Assembly: GCA_037447655.1 (NCBI GenBank)
Contig: JBBHKE010000413.1
Location: 1-64,000, forward strand
Direction of reading: 5' to 3'
DNA from: Zygnema cylindricum
Taxonomy: Eukaryota; Streptophyta; Zygnematophyceae; Zygnematales; Zygnemataceae
DNA: 64,000 bases
Shown here: positions 10,947-22,961 of the stretch, in pieces
Layout: each line of letters starts with the position of its first letter
How positions within the stretch are numbered: position 1 is the stretch's first letter
Translations under genes and position numbers: made by a program
The notes under the pieces: generated by a model
The model's database searches: none
Told to the model about the DNA's origin: nothing
The model's input: only the letters and a program-made list of their open reading frames with translations

Positions 10947-12310
10947 TGACCACAACTGTGGCAGGTTTTCTCCACAGACTTGGATTTTGCCCCGCCAAAC
11001 TCGGGGCACTGGCAGTGAACAACATAAAATAAAAGCTATTTGATTCAGAGGCCCTGAGTCAGGTAACAAGTACATCTATGTCCATGCTCACATCTATGTC
11101 CACTCTCACATCAATGTCCACGCTCACATTCAAAATGCATTCTTAAATATCTTAATACAAAAGGAGGAAGTAGACAAGCATTTTTAAGAAGGCAAATTGG
11201 GCCAGAGAGAGGAAAGGAAAAAGAGACAAAAGGAGGGAGAGAGAAGGGGGAGAAAATAGACAAGCAGAGAAAAAGGGGGGGGACGAGGAAAAAGGGAGGG
11301 AAGATCCATACTATATCCTTCTACATTATGATATCTTTCTCGGAACAATTATCCATAGACCAAATATCAACATAAAAAAAAAATTGCCATTCATAAAATA
11401 TGCGATGAGGTGATCAAGCTTGTGTTAATGCGGACAGAAAAAAACGGACAGAAATAAAAAATGGGACAGAGATGGATGGGAAGGTACAAACAGAAGGGGG
11501 GAGAGAGGGAAAAAAGGATTTGACACTCCTAAGGAATTTTTAACCTCATTCCAGAGGTAACTAGGCTTGTGGCAAGTTTTTTCATAAGAGCACTCCTTTG
11601 CAATGTGGCCCAATTCAGCACAATTGCGGAAAAAAGATTTTTTTGCACATTGAGAACGAATAGATCGCGGCTTTCGACAATTGTGGCAGATTTGCTCATC
11701 CTGGCCATGTGATCTGTGTAAATTCAAAAAACGACAAATTTGAAAATACAAAAAAAGCTCATTTTCCCTCCGATACTTCTGCATCTAGGTTTAGAGTTTT
11801 CCACTTACCCAGCTGTCAATTTCCTCATTGCTGATGTGTAGCTGGCCTCAACCTGCCAAATACGATCCCCATTCCAAATCAGCGGGATGGCTCTGGGAAG
11901 CTTCCCGAGTGCGAAGACCCGTAGGGCGAACATTCTTGGTCGCCGCTTTCTTTGCAGAACTTGTGTAGGGAAAAAAGGGTACAGATTGCACGGAAGAACG
12001 GAAGGACAGAAAGAGGTACGAAGGAAACAACATAAAAGTAAAAATTTCGTATCCATTACATTCCCTCCTATCCAAATAAAATACAATAAACAAGAAAGAG
12101 AAAAAAAATTAATACAAAGCCAAATATACAAAACAAAATGAACATAAATTAATACAAAAAAAAAGAAAACATGAAAGAAACTTACTGTTGTTTTTCACAG
12201 TTCATCTTTTGGCCATGTCGCCAACGAGATGTCCGACATCAGCAATTTTCCCGAGCATGACTGGATTCATGTAGTGACGACCGAGAGTGGGAGAGATGAC
12301 AACTGCGGAT
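10947..12310 (-). pseudogene. CCHC zinc-knuckle protein, exon-like remnants
   Basis: Reading the minus strand, several separated segments resemble tandem CCHC knuckles of the CNBP/GIS2 type. The clearest is about 11693-11550 (ICHNCRKP...IRSQC, then FFRNCAELGHIAKEC, then EKTCH). A second at about 11016-10947 reads EKTCHSCGQ and ends at a GTAAAT donor-like site. A third near 12300-12210 has a SSHARENC-like knuckle followed by a stop. A donor-like GGTAAGTG closes a fourth segment near 11805. Several knuckles have lost the GH pair or a Cys, and frames do not join cleanly, so I call it a decayed gene. It could be a diverged real gene whose exon joins I cannot resolve. Zinc knuckles of this family bind single-stranded nucleic acid. 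Confidence 0.4.
11064..11130. repeat. Short tandem repeat, about 18 bp
   Basis: Three to four imperfect copies of a CATCTATGTCCACTCTCA-like unit. Confidence 0.7.
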
Positions 12311-12498
12311 ATGGGAGAAACGGGAGAAAGGGAGGAATTGAGGAAAGGGCGAAATAACAACCTACATCCCAACGCAACAAAATTGTAATGGCTCCCAGTA
12401 ACGGTAAGCTCTGGCACATTCTGATTGAAACGCGGAGCTACAAAATTTCACGTTTTCCATCTAGAATTGTCCAGATGTCCCGTATCCCGTTGTCTCTA

Positions 12499-12978
12499 GC
12501 CTATTCCCACCGGAGCATTTCCCATTCCGATGATTTTCCGAATTATGATAATAATATGAAACTTTTAAAATCCTTTGTACGTGCAAAACTTTCTTTCTAT
12601 TTGTCGAACGGCGATCCTTTCATTCATGGCCTATTCCCACAGGAAAAAAAATCACTTCCGCAACAGACGGAAGTTGGAATAATGTACGGCTTTCTATGAA
12701 AAACGTACAAACGAGCTTCCCCAAAATATTGTCGGATATTGAAGTCGGGTTAAAGTCGTGTATTTCGCCGAAAAGCTGACGTAGCCAAAACAATATCCGT
12801 ACGGCTAGTTCATTATACTCGCGAAAAAACTGCAGGACTTTGAACCACCGTCGTCGTCCTTCGAACATTCAATAGTTCAATACTGCAGGTTTGTTTTCGC
12901 GCCTATGTTTGATGACGTCGAAGCGTGTACGTTTTCCAATGAGTTTTCGGAAAATCAAATGCTCCGGTGGGAATAGGC
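12499..12978. mobile_element. TIR element, GCCTATTCCCACCGG family, copy 1
   Basis: Termini GCCTATTCCCACCGGAGCAT and its inverse form a TIR of at least 20 bp, flanked by TA at 12497-12498 and 12979-12980. An internal CCTATTCCCACAGG block suggests rearrangement. 480 bp, non-coding. Confidence 0.85.
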
Positions 12979-13215
12979 TATCAGATATGCGGATTTCCCG
13001 ATTACAGTTGTATGATAGCCTGTTCCCACCGGAGCATTTTTAACATTTTGCCCATTCCGATGATTTTCCGAGAACTCATCGAAAAACGGGTCTTGTTCAC
13101 ACCAAAATTTTGGCACGTAGCTCCGATTGAAGGTGTTTTGTGACATGTCACACGCTTTTACGTCATCAAACAAAGGCGCGAAAACAAACCTGCAAATTTT
13201 CAAACTTACCTCTCC

Positions 13216-13869
13216 TTTCAACAGTTGCCTCTTCTCCTATATTATTGCCCCCCATCTCCGCCTATTTTTATGCATCCGTTCCGTTAATTAGGCTACCATT
13301 TCCGCCTGTTTTTATGCCTCTGTTCGTTAATTTTCAAAACATTCTAGGTTTTCGTCCCTCACCACCGTATCGGTGTCTACTTGTGGTTCTTTTTTGCTTG
13401 GTAAGTTACTTAATTTTCACCTTATCATTGTTTTAGTTCATTATATATACACTGTATGATTACAAATGCAATTTTTTTTGTATGTCGCATATTCTCAATA
13501 AGAAAAATTAATGCGGTTTCCTCTATACATTTGTCAACGAAAAAAATGACATATTGTTTTTACTGGATGAGAAGCTTTTTAGGGTTTTTCAATTTTCTTA
13601 TGGCTTTACTTCATGTTAAGCTTTTCAATTTTTAGTTGCGCCCTTCTTTCCTTTTTTTTATTGATTTTTAGGATTTTCTTAGGGTTATTCTAGTTTTTTA
13701 GCTAAAAAAGAATTTGTTATTAGCACTGAAAAGGTAATATGCATACTTCTACATATTTTGTTTTGTATTACTGTGAATATTTACCATATAATCTATGTGA
13801 ATTTTTACGCTTCTCTATGTTTCCATTTTTTTGCGGTTTTATATTTTATCTGGCTAGAGGAATTTGTTA
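13216..13869. other. AT-rich sequence without recognised features
   Basis: T-rich DNA filling the interior of the split TIR element. No coding region supported. Confidence 0.5.
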
Positions 13870-14600
13870 TGCATTACTCAAAACTGTCCTAACACTAGTT
13901 ATACAGTAGTAGTAACTGCAATAACACAAATTATATAGACTAATAACTATACTCACACTAATTATACACACTTATAGTTGTACTAATACTAATTATACAA
14001 ACTAAAACGGTGCTAAGACTAATTACACGGACTAACAACTGTAAAAATACTAATTATACAGACTAATAATTGTTCTAATACTAAGAATACTGTTCTCATA
14101 CTAATTATACAGACTAATAACTATGTTAATATCAATTAAACAATATTTTTAACCGTACTAATTATAATAATACAGTCTAGTAACCGTGACAATACTAATT
14201 ATACAAACTAATAACTGTACTAATATAGATTACTGATTGCTGCAGTAATAGATATTATACCCTAAAACTAATTGTACACAAAAAGTAATTATACAGACAA
14301 CCAACTAGACCAATACTGATTATTCAAACTACTAATTGTAAAACACTAGTAATACATACTAAAAATTGTACTAATACTTATTATTCAACGAATAACTCTC
14401 CTCATACCATTGTTACAAAATAAAAACTGTACCAATACTAATTTTACAAACTCATACATGTGATCATACTGATTATACGTACTCATAACTTTATAAATAC
14501 TGATTATGTGTACTAATAGCTACGCTAATACTAAACGTACTAATACGGATTATACGTACGAATAACTGGACTAACATTGATTATACATGAATAATAAATA
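13870..14600. repeat. Degenerate AT minisatellite, about 25-35 bp unit
   Basis: Many diverged copies of ACTAATTATACAGACTAATA with variable spacing. The same unit in the opposite orientation occurs at 63145-63405. Confidence 0.75.
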
Positions 14601-14613
14601 AAAATAATTAGTA

Positions 14614-15135
14614 TTAAGGGTGGAATTCCATTAGAAGAATAGTGTGGTTCGTTACTGGATGCCGTACTGGTTCGTACATATCCGTACCACGCCATACCTT
14701 AAATTTTTTTTTTGTCAGACGAAAAATCGTTACTGGAAAGCTGTCGGGAAGCTCCAATGATATAGGCGTAATTCTTGGCCGTTGGATATTCCACTTTTTC
14801 AGATCCGCAAAGCAATCGCGCACATCATCCAGTGTCACGATAGTCTCCTCGCGAGGAGAGTTGTACGATACTAGACGTGTATCATTGGTACACGTGAAAA
14901 AGAAAAAAAACATCTGCTTTGAACAAGCGATCACAAGTCTACACGTCGTATAGGCCATGTGCCTACGTCGTACGGTCCATGTGCCGCCTGCCACGCTGGA
15001 TGCAAGTGAGCCGAATTTTTTTTCGCACGCTCCGTCTGACATCCACCGACATTCAAAGTTTGCCGCGACCTTCAAAGTTTGACGCGTCTTTTTGCCATTC
15101 CGTTTCGAAATTTTGATTTCCGTTTTTAAAATCAA
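14614..15135 (-). CDS. Uncharacterised 173-aa ORF inside the Harbinger-like element
   Basis: The frame starts with ATG at 15135 and ends with TAA at 14614-14616, a stop that overlaps the target-duplicated TAA, so the last codons are encoded by the TIR itself. The protein is basic at the N-terminus (MILKTEIKISKRNGKKTRQ), has a poly-Phe stretch in the middle and a segment TLDDVRDCFADLKKW. No Harbinger DDE motif or Myb domain is visible. It may be an incidental open frame or a captured gene fragment, and I do not assign a function. Confidence 0.3.
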   Translation of the reverse strand: MILKTEIKISKRNGKKTRQTLKVAANFECRWMSDGACEKKFGSLASSVAGGTWTVRRRHMAYTTCRLVIACSKQMFFFFFTCTNDTRLVSYNSPREETIVTLDDVRDCFADLKKWNIQRPRITPISLELPDSFPVTIFRLTKKKFKVWRGTDMYEPVRHPVTNHTILLMEFHP

Positions 15136-15377
15136 AAATCTGACCGCAAACTTTACGTACGAATCATTAACTACCTCCGGCCGTACGGATATTTCGTTCT
15201 GACTTTCCGTTTGAAGATTTTATTTAAGATTTTCAAATCTGGACTCTAACCTGCGTGGCGCTAATCATAATTGAGGAAGGTTTGTTACTGGCCCGACAAA
15301 ATGGAATAGTCTTCCAGTAAACGCTGCCAGTAGAATTTTCCGTACATTTACTGGGACGGCCTAATGGAATTCCACCC
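14618..15377 (-). mobile_element. Harbinger-like TIR element with TAA duplication
   Basis: Termini GGGTGGAATTCCATTAG and its exact inverse form a 17-bp perfect TIR, flanked by TAA at 14615-14617 and 15378-15380. A 3-bp TWA duplication with a G-rich TIR is typical of PIF/Harbinger (Tourist-like) elements. 760 bp. One minus-strand frame of 173 codons covers most of it, but it is not a recognised transposase. Confidence 0.8.
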
Positions 15378-15384
15378 TAATTCA

Positions 15385-16020
15385 GTTTTAGTCAGCAAAA
15401 TTAGTACGATTATAGTCATTAGCATGTAAAATTATTATGAATATAGTAAACATCAAAGAAACGAAGTGACTACTGCCACTATGGCCACAAAAAGACAAAA
15501 CAAATTCTTAGAAGGCAACAAAAGACATCTCTGAAGAGACAAAAACACGTCAGAAACATAAAACAGAACATCCTAAAAAAAAAAAAAACTAAAAACTAGC
15601 AAAAAAAAATAAAAAGAAACACATAACTACAAACCAAAAAAAAAAAAAAAACCACGACTCACAATGCCGAATCGGTTGGGGCCACCATGGCCTGAAAAAC
15701 GACAAAAAATAAAGCTAGGCCCCCCCTCAAAAATAAATAAATAAATACAAGAAAATAAAAAAATAATAATAATAATAAAAAGGGGGAAAAAAAAAACAAA
15801 TCACAACAGGTCTAGCAAAAAAAGCAGTTTTGGTATCCGATAAAGTGGTCAATGACGCAACTAAAAACAAATAAACAACTAAATAAATAAATAAATTTGT
15901 AAAAATGTGAAAAGAAAAAAAACAAAAAATTAATAATTAAATAAAAACTAAGAAATACATAAATAGTACCGCACGTCCAGCAAGGAGAGAGGTTCTGGTA
16001 TCACTAATCGCAAAGCATCC
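15385..16020. other. A-rich low-complexity DNA with a possible LINE 3'-end relic
   Basis: Repeated GACAAAA-type runs and poly-A tracts. At about 15655-15725 the complement reads like the LINE 3' UTR (TTTTTCAGGCCATGGTGGCC). No gene seen. Confidence 0.45.
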
Positions 16021-16046
16021 AGTTTTGCAATAACCTGGTGCGAGGG

Positions 16047-16690
<644 letters not shown>

Positions 16691-16992
16691 TGAATGTTCG
16701 ACAGGACGACGACGGTGGTTCAAAGTGCAGATTTTTCGCACGAAAACAACGAAATAGCCGTTCGGATGTTATTTTTGCTACGTCAGTTTTTCGGGTTACC
16801 GTTGGCCTGTTTCAAAGAAATAGGCTTCTTTAACCCGATTTCAGTTTCCCTCAATATTTTGAGGAAGTTAGTTTGTACGGTTTTCTGAAAATTTTCGAAA
16901 ACAAAAAAGACGGTGCTCGAAAATCCGCACATTATTCGAGCGCACGTCTGTTGCGGAAGTGATTTTTTTTCCGGTGGGAATAGTCTATGATA

Positions 16993-17467
16993 GCCTATTC
17001 CCACCGGAGCATTTGTAACTTTTTACCCATTCTGATGATTTTCCGAGAACTCATTGGAAAACGGGTATCGTTCACACCAAAATTCTGGCATGCAACTCCG
17101 ATCGAAGGTGTCCTATGACACGTCACATGCTTTGAAGTCATCAAACAAAGGCGCGAAAACAAACCTGCAGATTTTCAAATTTACCTCGACGACGGTGGTT
17201 CAAAAGTCCTGCAGATTTTTCACTCGAGTACAATGAAGTAGCCGTTCAGATGTTTTTTTTGTACGTCAGCTTTTCGGGTTACCGTTGGCCTTTTCACAGA
17301 AAGACGCAACTTTTACCCTACTTCTATATCCGGCAATATTTTGAGTAAGGTCGTTTGTACGGTTTTCCGAGAACTTCCGAAATCTACAAAGTCGGTGCTC
17401 GAAAAGTCGTATATTATTCGAACGTCCGTCTGTTGCGGAAGTGATTTTTTTTCCGGTGGGAACACGC
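16993..17467. mobile_element. TIR element, GCCTATTCCCACCGG family, copy 3 (intact)
   Basis: GCCTATTCCCACCGGAG to CCGGTGGGAACACGC, TA at 16991-16992 and 17468-17469. 475 bp, full-length reference for the split copy. It lies 4 bp (two TA and spacer) from copy 2. Confidence 0.8.
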
Positions 17468-17598
17468 TATGAGAATCCCACTTTGCCGCCGGAAACGCCG
17501 ATCGCCACCGGCTTACTGCTCAAAAATCATCTATACCGTCGGATATTGCACCACTATTACTGTGCCACTGTTTTTTACTACTATAGTACAATACTGTA

Positions 17599-18158
17599 CA
17601 CCGCCAATCGCTATTAGCGTAGGAGTTTCTTTAGCGTATATGAATAATTACCGTGGTATATGCTAATTAAGAATTTGAAAATTTTGAAAAAAAACATACA
17701 TTCTAATTGTTTAATAATTCTAATTTGGGTCTTTCAAAAAAATAAATGTCGGTCGCAAACATGCTTACACTTATATAGGTAATTGTGCAAAATCTGACAA
17801 ATCGTACACAAATCGTACGTTCACACAGTCGAAACGTGGTTGTTGGACGAATATGTGCGAACGTGATATTTGACGACCCGATTTTATCCCCTTTTTAGAG
17901 CGCATGTTCTCATGCGTCCGTGGTTACTAAAACTCATTAATTATACTTTTTCACTTATAAAGGTACAATGTTGTACGGTCTGAACCGTACCGTACATCAC
18001 ACTATTTAAACGACAACGTACTTTCGTTTAGTACGGTACTTGGAAAATAACCCTAAATGGCGTACAAAAAAATATAGAATAACCTACGCTATTTGAGAAT
18101 AAAAAAATAAAAAGCGGGACGGAATTAGCGTACACTACGCTAATAGCGATTGGCGGTG
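17599..18158. mobile_element. TIR element, CACCGCCAATCG family
   Basis: CACCGCCAATCGCTATTAGCG to CGCTAATAGCGATTGGCGGTG, TA at 17597-17598 and 18159-18160. 560 bp with 20 bp of near-perfect TIR. It matches 5966-6523 inverted. Confidence 0.88.
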
Positions 18159-18192
18159 TACTATACTACTACAATTCTATTTCTGTACTCTA

Positions 18193-18887
18193 CACCGCGA
18201 ATCGTAATTAGAGTAATGAAAAAATTAGAGTACAAAAACTAAAAAAAAAAATTAGAGTAATAAACGCTCATTTACGTGATAGATCTTTTTCAACTATGAA
18301 GTTTACTCTAATTTATTTAATCACTCTAATTTGGCACGCTAATATCCTCTACTGTAAATAAGGTAATCGTACAAAATTTGGCAAAGCGTGCAGTTTATCG
18401 TCACTATGGCGTTTGCACTACGAGTTTGTTAAAAGCTAGCTTACATGTTAGCGGCCTGTATTAAACAATATTTGTACTTTTTTACTTAATTAAGTACAAT
18501 TTTGTACGGTCAAAGGTCGTCCGTATTCCACACTATTTAAAACGAATCTATATTAGAATTAAAAACGCTAATTAAACTTTACCTTAAATAGAATAAGGCC
18601 GTGTTTTTCATTTGAGTTAGGGTGCTTTTATTTTCCTTTTTGTTGTTTCCTTTTTTTAGGGTGTGTTTTTGTCGCTCTTTTTGTTTTTTTTGTTGTTTTT
18701 CAGTGTTGGTCATGCCACCCCTTTTGTACCCCCAGACTCAGATGGTTTACCATCGTGCTAATTTATTCTGTTTATCCGTTAAATAGAATAATGAAAAAAT
18801 TAGAATCATTTACTCTATTTCATGTGATAGAGTCGAAATTTCGAGCGACCGAATTAGAGTAATTTACTCTAATTACGATTCGCGGTG
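18193..18887. mobile_element. TIR element, CACCGCGAATCG family, with nested LINE fragment
   Basis: CACCGCGAATCGTAATTAGAG to CTCTAATTACGATTCGCGGTG, TA on both sides (18191-18192, 18888-18889). Removing the LINE insert leaves about 500 bp, the size of the copy at 28291-28792. Confidence 0.85.
18597..18778 (+). mobile_element. 5'-truncated LINE 3'-end insertion
   Basis: T-rich LINE 3' UTR (ATTTGAGTTAGGGTGC, then GGTCATGCCACCCC) flanked by a 13-bp direct repeat TTAAATAGAATAA at 18584-18596 and 18779-18791. This is a target-primed insertion into the TIR element. Confidence 0.85.
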
Positions 18888-19122
18888 TACTATACATCCG
18901 TACTCAAATTTTGTACGTCAGAGTTCCTTCTGTGCCAATTTTTCACTGCACAGTACGACACCACTATTCCCATACTTTTTTCCCGTAATCTGATTCCGTA
19001 CTCTATTCACGTATTCGGCAGTCCAGTACCGCGCCGCTTTTATCGTTTCACAGTTGCATGGCACCACTATGACCGTTCCACAGTACGTCGCACAGTCTTT
19101 CGTTCTAGATTTTCGTACATTA

Positions 19123-19635
19123 CACCGCCAATCGTTATTAGCGTGTAAGTTTTTTTAGCGTATAAAAATAATTACCGTGGTGTACGCTATTTAAGAATTT
19201 GAAAATTTTGGAAAAAATCATACATTCTAACTGTTTGGTTATGGTAATTTGGATCTTTGAAAAAAAAAATGTCGGTCGAAACATGCTTACACTAATATGG
19301 GTCTCCGTTACAAAATCTGACAAATCGTGCACAAATCGTACATTCACCGCGGTCGAAGCGGCTGTGATTGAATAAGTCTTGGCTGAAGTTCTGACCTGGT
19401 TTTCCTTTTAGACGCACATTCTCATAGTCGCGGTTACTAAAACTAATTTATTGTACTTTTTAACCAAAAGGTACATTTATGTGATCTGACACTGACCGTG
19501 CACAACTATTAGAGACAAGCGATACTGAAAATAACCCTAAATAATAAAAGAAAAAAATAGAATGAACTACACTAATGGAGAATAATACAAAAAAAGCCGG
19601 GACGGAATTGGCGTGCACAAGCTATGCGATTAGTG
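19123..19635. mobile_element. TIR element, CACCGCCAATCG family, degraded right end
   Basis: Left end CACCGCCAATCGTTATTAGCG after TA (19121-19122). The right end is degenerate (GCGATTAGTG before TA at 19636-19637). The interior matches the family. Confidence 0.7.
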
Positions 19636-19639
19636 TATT

Positions 19640-19830
19640 TACTTTCGTAGTTTACGCCCGTGTTTAATCACTGTGCGCAGCAACCTCTGTTACCGTTCCG
19701 CAGTTTCGTGGCACAACTACTACCGTTCCAAATATTGTTTCGCTAATCACCGTTCCACAGTTCACCGTTTCACCACTTCACCTCTATTACCGTTCCACAG
19801 TAAGTATCACAGCGCGGGGCATTGCATACT
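19640..19830. repeat. Degenerate ACCGTTCCACAG repeat
   Basis: Five or more irregular copies of ACCGTTCCACAGT; related copies occur at 19070-19095. No gene. Confidence 0.55.
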
Positions 19831-19831
19831 A

Positions 19832-20557
19832 CACCGCCAATCGCTATTAGCGTAGTGTACGCTAATTCCGTCCCGCTTTTTTTTTTTTATTCTCAAATAG
19901 AATTATCCATACTATTTAAAAAAAACCCTAATTTCTAATTAGAGTAAACGATTTCTTCGAAAATTCCAAATTTCCAATTAGCGTAAACCACGCTAATTAT
20001 TCGTATACGCTAAAGAAACTTCTACGCTAATTCCGTCCCGCTTTTTTTTTATTTTATTCTCCATTAGCGTAGTTCATTCTATTTTTTCCTTTACTCTATT
20101 TAGGGTTAATTTGTTAGTACCGTACAAAATGGAAGTACGCCATCAGTTAATTAGTGTGGTGTACGGACAGTGTCAGACCGTACAAAACTGTACCTTTTTA
20201 AGTGAAAAAGTATAATTATTGAGTTTTAGTAGCCGCGGACGCATGAGAACGTGCGCATAAAAAAGGGGGTCTAATCGGGTTGTCAAATATCACGTTTGCA
20301 CATATTCGTCCAGCAACCACGTTTCGACTGTGTGAACGTACAATTAGTGTACGATTTGTAAGATTTTGTACGAATACCTATATTAGTGTAAGCATGTTTG
20401 CGACCGACATTTATTTTTTTCAAAGATCCAAATTACCATAACCAAACAATTAGAATGTATGATTTTTTCCAAAATTTTCAAATTCTTAAATAGCGTACAC
20501 CACGGTAATTTTTCATGTACGCTAAAGAAACTTCTACGCTAATAGCGATTGGCGGTG
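19832..20557. mobile_element. TIR element, CACCGCCAATCG family, with internal duplication
   Basis: CACCGCCAATCGCTATTAGCG to AATAGCGATTGGCGGTG, left TA 19830-19831, right CA. The terminal segment with ATTCCGTCCCGC occurs twice (near 19870 and 20030), so this is longer (726 bp) than the usual 560 bp. Confidence 0.75.
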
Positions 20558-20972
20558 CAGTGTTGCGGCTCGAGATCCACCGGCTTCCAATGAACGTAAC
20601 TACGCGCACCGAGACCCAGCTGATTGTTTTACACCGTTTGCTTTCGAGGTATTTGGGACCTTGACTCAACACCGCGAATCGTAATTGGAGTAAAGAAAAA
20701 AATAGAGTTAAAAAAAAAAAAATAGAGTTATGAATTCTAATTTGTGTGATAAAACTTTTTCAAAAATGATTTTTACTCTAATTTATAAATAACCCTAATT
20801 TGGGCGTAAATTTGGGCGCTGAATATATCCACTGTAAATTAAGTACAAGTACAGAATCTGACAAAAAGTACAGTTTCGCGTCATTACGACGTTTGCATTA
20901 CACGGTTTATTAAAACGGAGTTACATGAAAACGGCCTGTACTAAATCATTATTTGTACCTTTTACTTAATAA

Positions 20973-21670
20973 TAAAATGTGCTTTGCAGGATAAATTAAA
21001 AAGCACGATGGTAAACCATCTGAGTCTTGGGGTACAAAAGGGGTGGCATAACCGACACTGAAAAACAACAATAAAAAACAAAAAGAGCGACAAGAACCCA
21101 CCCTAAAAAAAGGAAGCAACAACAAGGAAAATAAAAGCACCCTAACTCAAAATGAAAAGCACAGCAACTCACAAAAACAAAAATAAAACCCCAACCCCAA
21201 CCCTAACTCAATTAAATATCTACGAAAAAAACAACCGCGTAAGTCCCCCTAGCCCGGGGGAGCATGTTGAGGGAGTTCCGGAGCACGGCGGCGATCCATA
21301 ACCGCAACAGTCGATCGGAGGAGAATAAAATCTTGAACTCGCTGTAGAGCCACAGATAAGCGTTGACGGTAAAAAGAAGTAAGGACCGAAGGAGGAGGGC
21401 TCCCAGGTCCTCGACGCTTGAAAGCACGTCGAGCACAAGTACGGAGAAACTCGTCCAGTGCAACACCCAAACAACCAAAGATCTCGACCGCCATCGGAAT
21501 AAAGTCATCCATAGGGTCCCGGTGGGCATAATCACGCTCCTTCGCCTTAGCAGCATCACGAGCTGCCACCCCAAGATGTCGAGCCGCCTAACCAACAACT
21601 GTAGCTGAAGTAGGGTTCGCCAGAACAATATCACCGAAAATGCGACGGGCACCATCAAGCAAAACAACAT
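20973..21670 (-). mobile_element. 5'-truncated LINE, reverse orientation
   Basis: Contains the LINE ORF C-terminus (21249-21569) and the 3' UTR with the GCCACCCC and GGTTTACCATCGTGC motifs, same family as 7592-10440. It replaces a few bases of the TIR element and has no clear target duplication. Confidence 0.75.
21249..21569 (-). pseudogene. LINE ORF C-terminus fragment
   Basis: 106 codons reading RDPMDDFIPMAVEIFGC, ALDEFLRTCARRAFKRRG and YRQRLSVALQRVQDF. It corresponds to the end of the LINE ORF at 9920-10186. It is truncated at its 5' end, with no RT domain. Confidence 0.75.
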
Positions 21671-21844
21671 CGTACGCCACACTATTTAAAACGGCACCGT
21701 ATTAGCGTTATTAACGCCCATTCAAAAAGTACCTTAAATAACGTAAAGAATAATTTAGAATAATGTACTCTATTTATAGTGATCGAGTCAAAATTTGGGG
21801 TGACGGAATTAGCGTACATAACTCTAATTACAATTCGTGGTGTA

Positions 21845-22440
21845 CTTTCGAAAACTTTTTGCGCAACTGCGCTCGATAGTCTTTCAAAGTTAGAGGACGT
21901 AGCGGCCCTTCTCCAGCTCTCATGTCGGCTTTACACGGCCAACGCATCTCTCTCGCCCTTCGACGTTCCCAAGCTTCGGCCATTATCCGACAAAGCATAA
22001 TGGTGGTGACTGATGGTCAAGGATTGCGGGACTTACCCCCGCGCCACCCGGCGCATATAGACAATATTCCTACTTCTAATCTTTAGTTGGGCATAGTCTC
22101 ATGCTTTAGTGTCTAGGGTAGTTCGTAGTGTTTCTACGGTTTGGTTTTTGTTCTCCTCGCTTTTTTTTTTTTTTTTTTAATGCTTTAAACCACGTTTGTT
22201 ATGTTTTTAGTCCTTTAGGATTTTGTTCTTTTGCCTTTGTTGGGCATGAAGTCTTTTTATTGACAACCATGTTTTGTACTTTGGTGGTCTTACTATCGTT
22301 TTTTTGGACGTAAAATCTATTCTTTAGTTTGACAATCGCACGAAACATGTAAATAAGAGTAACATTCAACACTATTTTTGAATTCTTTACGCTATGTTAT
22401 GCTTTAGATTTTGAAATGATCCCCCCCTTCCCGGCAGCTA
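21845..22440 (+). mobile_element. LINE 3' fragment, different subfamily
   Basis: Plus-strand reading gives NFLRNCAR, stop, SFKVRGRSGPSPAL, GQRISLALRRSQASAIIRQ, the same C-terminal region as the other LINEs but clearly diverged. A T-rich 3' UTR follows, to about 22440. It starts right after the TA flanking the preceding TIR element. Confidence 0.6.
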
Positions 22441-22587
22441 ACTGGCATTGAAAGTTAATTTACATGAGAAACTTAATGTTGTAGAAATGAGATGTCACAT
22501 GGAGGCTATGTACGGAAACGAAATTTTATAGTCTGAGAAGTGTGGCGGAGAAACATTGCATCTCACAGGCCATAAACGCTAATAGTG

Positions 22588-22779
22588 TTACGCTATGTAG
22601 CTGCACATGCTTGGCTCAGAATGCAGTATTGCGGATGCCGCATGAAGATTTTCAAACAGGCTCATCGACTTATATACCTCCAGAAGAAAGGATGATGCTG
22701 CAATAATACCAGAATCATTTGTAACGCCAAAAGGTTCCAATTTGGCAATAATATCCTTGCTGTGAAGGGCCAGGATAGC
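22588..22779 (-). CDS. Orphan exon-like ORF, function unknown
   Basis: An open frame of 63 codons follows an acceptor-like TTGACAG at 22780-22782, beginning AILALHSKDIIAKLEPFGV and containing GIIAASSFLLE, and ends with TAA at 22588-22590. An alternative end is a GTATATAAG donor after FLLE. The sequence looks protein-like (no low complexity, amphipathic helices), but I do not recognise the family. It lies 183 bp downstream of the TLDc gene stop on the same strand. It could be the last exon of another gene whose earlier exons I cannot find, an alternative 3' exon, or a pseudo-exon. Confidence 0.35.
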   Translation of the reverse strand, partial: AILALHSKDIIAKLEPFGVTNDSGIIAASSFLLEVYKSMSLFENLHAASAILHSEPSMCSYIA

Positions 22780-22961
22780 CTGTCAATGAGACCAATACAT
22801 TATACACAAATGAAGTACTTTGCAGTGCAGTATCTTCACACAAGTTTCAAAGAAGTATATATATACAAACAAAAAACTACCTCTTCACTGTTCATGGTCT
22901 ACCTGTACTTTCATATTCATGGTATATCTTCCATTGTCGGTACTAAAGACATTGCATATGA

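Larger units (their letters stand above)
20670..21842. mobile_element. TIR element, CACCGCGAATCG family, with nested reversed LINE
   Basis: CACCGCGAATCGTAATTGGAG to ATTACAATTCGTGGTG followed by TA. Interrupted at about 20973-21670 by a LINE 3' part on the minus strand. Confidence 0.75.

Noticed and set aside
13140-13436. 98-codon ORF
   Set aside because: Crosses from a TIR element end into T-rich DNA; hydrophobic composition reflects T-richness.
21185-21215. Telomere-like CCCAACCCCAACCCTAA run
   Set aside because: It is the complement of the LINE 3' region seen at 10255-10285, not telomeric repeat.
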